Assembly (NCBI GenBank): GCA_029891345.1
Contig: CM056997.1
Span: forward strand, 219,604,172 to 219,668,171
Direction: 5' to 3'
DNA length: 64,000 nucleotides
Origin: Dryococelus australis
Lineage: Eukaryota; Arthropoda; Insecta; Phasmatodea; Phasmatidae
Below are positions 60,641-64,000 of the stretch, in pieces. How positions within the stretch are numbered: the stretch's first letter is position 1; each line of letters starts with the position of its first letter. The translations under genes and the position numbers were made by a program. The notes beneath the pieces are model-generated. The model was not told the origin of the DNA. It searched no databases and was given only the letters and a program-made list of their open reading frames with translations.

Positions 60641-61955
60641 GACATTTAATTCCTGCACCCCCCCCCCCCCACTAGAGTGTGCTAAGTTCTTTCTTTTTAG
60701 GTTCTTCATCTTTAATTCCCACCACCAGTCGCCTGATATAGGCGGACATCTATAATCCCTGTGCCCACTACCAGAGTTCTATTATTTTCAGTTAGGAGTG
60801 CTGGTATCGGTGCATATATTTTGTGTATTTGTTGGTTCATTGTGTATTTGTTGGTTCACTCGTCGCCCGCAGAGGCACGCTAGCATCAAATAGTGGAGTT
60901 CAAGTGGCAGCCACCAGGAGCAATGGAAATTTTTTTTATAGCTGTTTTGGAACTTAAAAATGCTGCAGGAATGGTGTTTTGATCTAAACACCCTTCGGTT
61001 GTAAGTTTTAAGTCTAGACCACACGACCACCATAGCAATGAAAGTGTTAGGAGACGAAATAATGTATATATTCGTATCGGTCTATTCACTTGCCACAAGT
61101 CAATGTGAAAAAAAGTGATGTTTCATGAGGAATCCACATAGAAAAAAAAACTGCAAGCAACTAAAAATTAATAGCAAGAAAAATTACATTCACTCTTACA
61201 TTCAGAAAATAATTAAATGCATAAAAACTCAGACAGTTGCATTTCTACATACAACTTCTATATGTATAAGTTAAATATAAAAATTTGTCACAAAATAAAA
61301 CATCATTCCTACACTTGCCCGTGCATTAACTTGTCTGTGAGCGATATGGAGCGAAGCTGGTACACACATGTAAAACAATTAATTCTCATTGTTATTTAAC
61401 AACCAGCAGTAGGATAAAAAAATTACACTCAAATGAGTTAGCAGCAACGTGATTGCGCTCTCCGTGCTTTCGCAAGGACGATGATGAAGTTCGCAGCATC
61501 GTCTTAACACTCTACTGGTCGCATGGCATAACCTTTTGGATGGCTCCCGGGCTTGGGGCTGGGGCAATACACTACCCTGGCTAAAACATCACTGATAATA
61601 TCCTTAAACTGAAACAAATCTTATACATGTATGTGTATAAAATACACCAGTGGCATTGCAAATATGGTGTACGGCAGCTTACGAAGCAACAAATGGGTAA
61701 AACAAACCAAACAAAAAAAATTCAAATCAGACAAAGGAATGCACAGAAAGATGACAGCCACAGAGGAAGAGTATCGTAGAGGTAGATAAAGAAAAAATGG
61801 TGAACCAGTGCTGAGTAACTGAGTAAATGCAAATACAATTTGATACTACAACATTGTAAGTGTGATACAAATACAATTTTACATTTACATCCCCCAATAG
61901 GATAAGTGTTGAGTACCCCAGGAATTTGCTATAAACCCCTAGTTGGGGACTCAAC
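60641..61955. other. C13 tract, 19-bp direct repeat, otherwise nothing recognised
   Basis: C13 lies at 60,658-60,670. TGTGTATTTGTTGGTTCAY occurs at about 60,822 and 60,841. No gene is recognised. Confidence 0.45.
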
Positions 61956-61959
61956 ATAG

Positions 61960-62335
61960 ATGACAAATATATTGCACAAGTACATGCATGAGTGATTGTG
62001 GAACATAAAATAGTACACACATCACAACATAAAGGCAACACACCTGATGAGATAAGAATATGGCTTCCATGGAATACAGCATGCCACCATTCAACAGTGC
62101 ATCCATCCACAAACAGCAACACCCCTGGCAAGATGAATATTGCTCTTCCATGTGATACAGAATGCTACTGGAAAAAAACTCATAATTGAAATAGTGCACA
62201 AGTACGCACATGAGTGATTGCACAGGCCACAGCATACCACCAGCCAACATCAACAATATCATACATGACAAGCTGAATATGACTCTTGTATGAACTTTAG
62301 TATGATAATGGAAAGAACACATTCATGTAATAAAT
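61960..62335. repeat. Diverged tandem repeat
   Basis: Three related blocks share AATATGRCTYTTSCATG followed by a TAC/TTTAGYATG segment near 62,056, 62,136 and 62,275. A GCACAAGTACRYRCATGAGT block occurs near 61,975 and 62,197, about 222 bp apart. The apparent minus-strand frames here (up to 134 codons) are overlapping and Cys/Ser-rich, with no domain. Confidence 0.5.
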
Positions 62336-62469
62336 CATTACACACATATCTTTCATAGTGGGATGTTGAAATGGAAGCACTTCATCTTCGACAAATTCAG
62401 GGTGAGGAATTGTCTCCTACTATTCACCTGACCTCATTTGCTCTCCCAGAGACAGGCATATGATGATAC

Positions 62470-64000
62470 ATACATGCCTGTCCCATAGGTGCATGTACAG
62501 AATATCATCATCATCCATGATAACCATACGTTATGGTATGATTGCAGCATCCAGAGTCCTATGTTTGCCGTCCATCCATGTGAGAGCCAGGTTGTTGGAA
62601 CATTGAGTATATACGTAGTGATAGTGTGACCAAATATTATATACAATTGTTCTCATTACTTGCTGGTTCATCAGTACATACTTATAAACTTCTAATGTCA
62701 TACAATTCTTAACTACCCATTTGTGGATTCCCTTAGCTCATTTAACATCCTTGCTAATGCACTGGTACATGTAGAGCTTTGCCCTCAGCCTAACAAACTT
62801 GGTCATATAATCCTTACCTCAGTCCTCCTTAAATTTACAAATCACCTTTTTGTCGTGGGTGAGTAACACAGATGAGTTGAAAGGTCTCTGTTGAAATTGT
62901 CTATCCATATCTCTACCAAAAATAAATCTGTGTCCGTATAAATCAGCCACAGCTTACTATAGGCGGTTCACAATAAAGTGAGCACTTTTTAAGGCCCTCC
63001 CAGCAGGCATTAACTTATAATAAATATATAATTATGCCACCTCAGGCATTAAATTTTGATGGTGGTGAAATGTATGCACTGTGTTTATTGGTCACATTGC
63101 TATGTTTATATTAGAAAGCAGCAGGAAAATGGAAATTGGATGAAAGGAAAAATTGATAAGGGCCTTAAAAATGGCTCACTTTACCATGAACAGTCTATAC
63201 CATATTTAGCTTCATGACATTATAATGAAACCTGTGCATAAGGGTTCTTCACAAGTCGAGTTCTGCGAATCCTGCATAAATAGGTTTGTCAACGGGGATA
63301 TTTCCATGTTCCATTAAAAGAGAATTTAGCAATTAGTTTCTTGACACATTATTCCATGCACACAAGTTCCCTATATTGGTGCTGCTTCTGGTTTTTCCAT
63401 GAGTTTTTGTATGTTGTGTTATACATAAGTTTGTAAAAGTATTTTTTAAACTCATTTGCAGCTCTCTTACTCATCTCTGTATTCATTGCTAGGTAGGGCT
63501 GTAGCCATGCCTTCTCATTGAACTGAAGCACTCGAAATATCATTGTGAGCTCTAACCCATGACCGATCGCCACCATTAAGGTAATCTAATGTAAAATGTA
63601 ATTGGATTTAGCTTCAAGCATGTCATGAGTTTCGTCTGTTTTGACCCAGGAGGGCACTCGTTCACAGCCAGGAACAGGAGGTCCTTTTGAGCCTCATGAA
63701 GTTCTGCATGGTACTCAGCATTTACTTACAGTATGTAACCCACATCATTAGAGTCAGGCAAAGACATGATGTCGATATCCATGTCAGTCCACTTGAAGCC
63801 AGAGTTAGGCAGAGTCAGTGACATAGTCCAACAACACAAATTATTTGTTTATTTATCCTGGAGGTATGTAGATGGTTGGCTGAAATCATACTTGGCATGC
63901 ACATTCTTATTGTTTGCCAAGCAATGTCTCTTTATGCATTGAGCAACCCCTCCCCTGATACCAGCCTCGATAAATAAGATTATTTTGTAGTCACTATCAC
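62470..64000 (-). pseudogene. Protein-primed type family-B DNA polymerase remnant (Maverick-like), cut by window edge
   Basis: Minus-strand blocks in N-to-C order: FIEAGIRGGVAQCIKRH (about 63,980), PNSGFKWTDMDIDIMSLPDS (about 63,780) and NECPPGSKQTKLMTC (about 63,640). Next WLQPYLAMNTEMSKRA and FKKYFYKLMYNTTYKNSW (63,500-63,400), a palm region, then KLWLIYTDTDLF (about 62,950), the catalytic motif C. The tail is MTKFVRLRAKLYM and IHKWVVKNCMTLEVYKYVL (to about 62,700). Motif A near 63,860 is damaged by an in-frame TAA and loss of its acidic residue. A MITE splits the gene. The N-terminal exonuclease and TP-like regions would lie beyond 64,000. This is not part of the TIR-bounded element at 18.6-26.1 kb. 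Confidence 0.75.
62960..63197. mobile_element. MITE, family M1, copy B, inserted in the polymerase remnant
   Basis: TIRs TAGGCGGTTCACAATAAAGT (left) and TAGACTGTTCATGGTAAAGT (reverse complement of right), both followed by GAGC, then CTTTTTAAGGCCCT or a close match. TA flanks at 62,958-62,959 and 63,198-63,199. Removing 238 bp plus one TA rejoins the polymerase reading frame just before the YTDTD motif. No coding content. Same TIR family as 36,674-37,096. Confidence 0.75.

Noticed and set aside
60025..60649. Three overlapping plus-strand frames of 137-150 codons
   Set aside because: Ser/Leu/Phe/Pro repeats created by the polypyrimidine tract; apparent membrane segments are compositional.
61727..62322. 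Minus-strand frames of 123-134 codons as a secreted or membrane protein
   Set aside because: They overlap in different phases over a diverged tandem repeat and show no conserved block.

Overview
The window looks like intergenic DNA from a large, AT-rich, repeat-laden arthropod genome. A polyneopteran insect such as a stick insect is my best guess, because a tRNA-headed SINE here, read as protein, resembles junk peptides I remember from phasmid gene sets. That is memory, not a test. I see no intact conserved host gene. Nearly all recognisable coding sequence is decayed transposable element, with stops, frameshifts and internal deletions.

Layout. 1-5.1 kb: AT-rich sequence with one SINE and a possible MITE. 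5.1-9.8 kb: a BEL/Pao LTR retrotransposon on the minus strand, with both LTRs, a tRNA-Trp-type primer site, and gag, protease, RT and RNase H remnants; most of the integrase is deleted. 10.8-12.65 kb: a very AT-rich island with a possible Maverick/adintovirus-type capsid remnant. 15.4 kb: a Tc1 transposase scrap. 16.4-17.5 kb: a foldback-like element. 18.65-26.15 kb: an internally deleted Maverick/Polinton-like element with ~1.1 kb terminal inverted repeats, packaging ATPase, two accessory gene remnants and integrase. 29.1-31.6 kb: a pogo-type transposon with TIRs, a TA target duplication and a C-terminal PHD-like finger, inserted in a CA/TA microsatellite. 35.8-37.3 kb: an inverted-repeat pair, a MITE and a 55-bp tandem array. 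38.0-39.3 kb: a DD41D-like mariner with a dead third acidic residue.

39.5-43.7 kb and 47.8-51.8 kb hold two diverged copies of a gene joining a Mutator-like transposase region to a YqaJ/lambda-exonuclease-type nuclease domain. Both copies have an intron at the same codon and phase, and both have a TAA at the same codon, 50 codons into the following exon. 54.9-57.7 kb (minus) holds a broken member of a repeated uncharacterised animal protein family with a D-E-A-D-x-R-M-L-L-H-like motif and a Cys-rich tail. 61.9-62.3 kb is a diverged tandem repeat. 62.5-64.0 kb is a protein-primed type DNA polymerase B remnant running off the window edge and split by a 238-bp MITE. A second copy of that MITE family lies at 36.7 kb.

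Nothing here forms a working pathway. The best candidates for something undescribed are the paired transposase-nuclease genes (39.5-51.8 kb) and the uncharacterised family at 54.9-57.7 kb.
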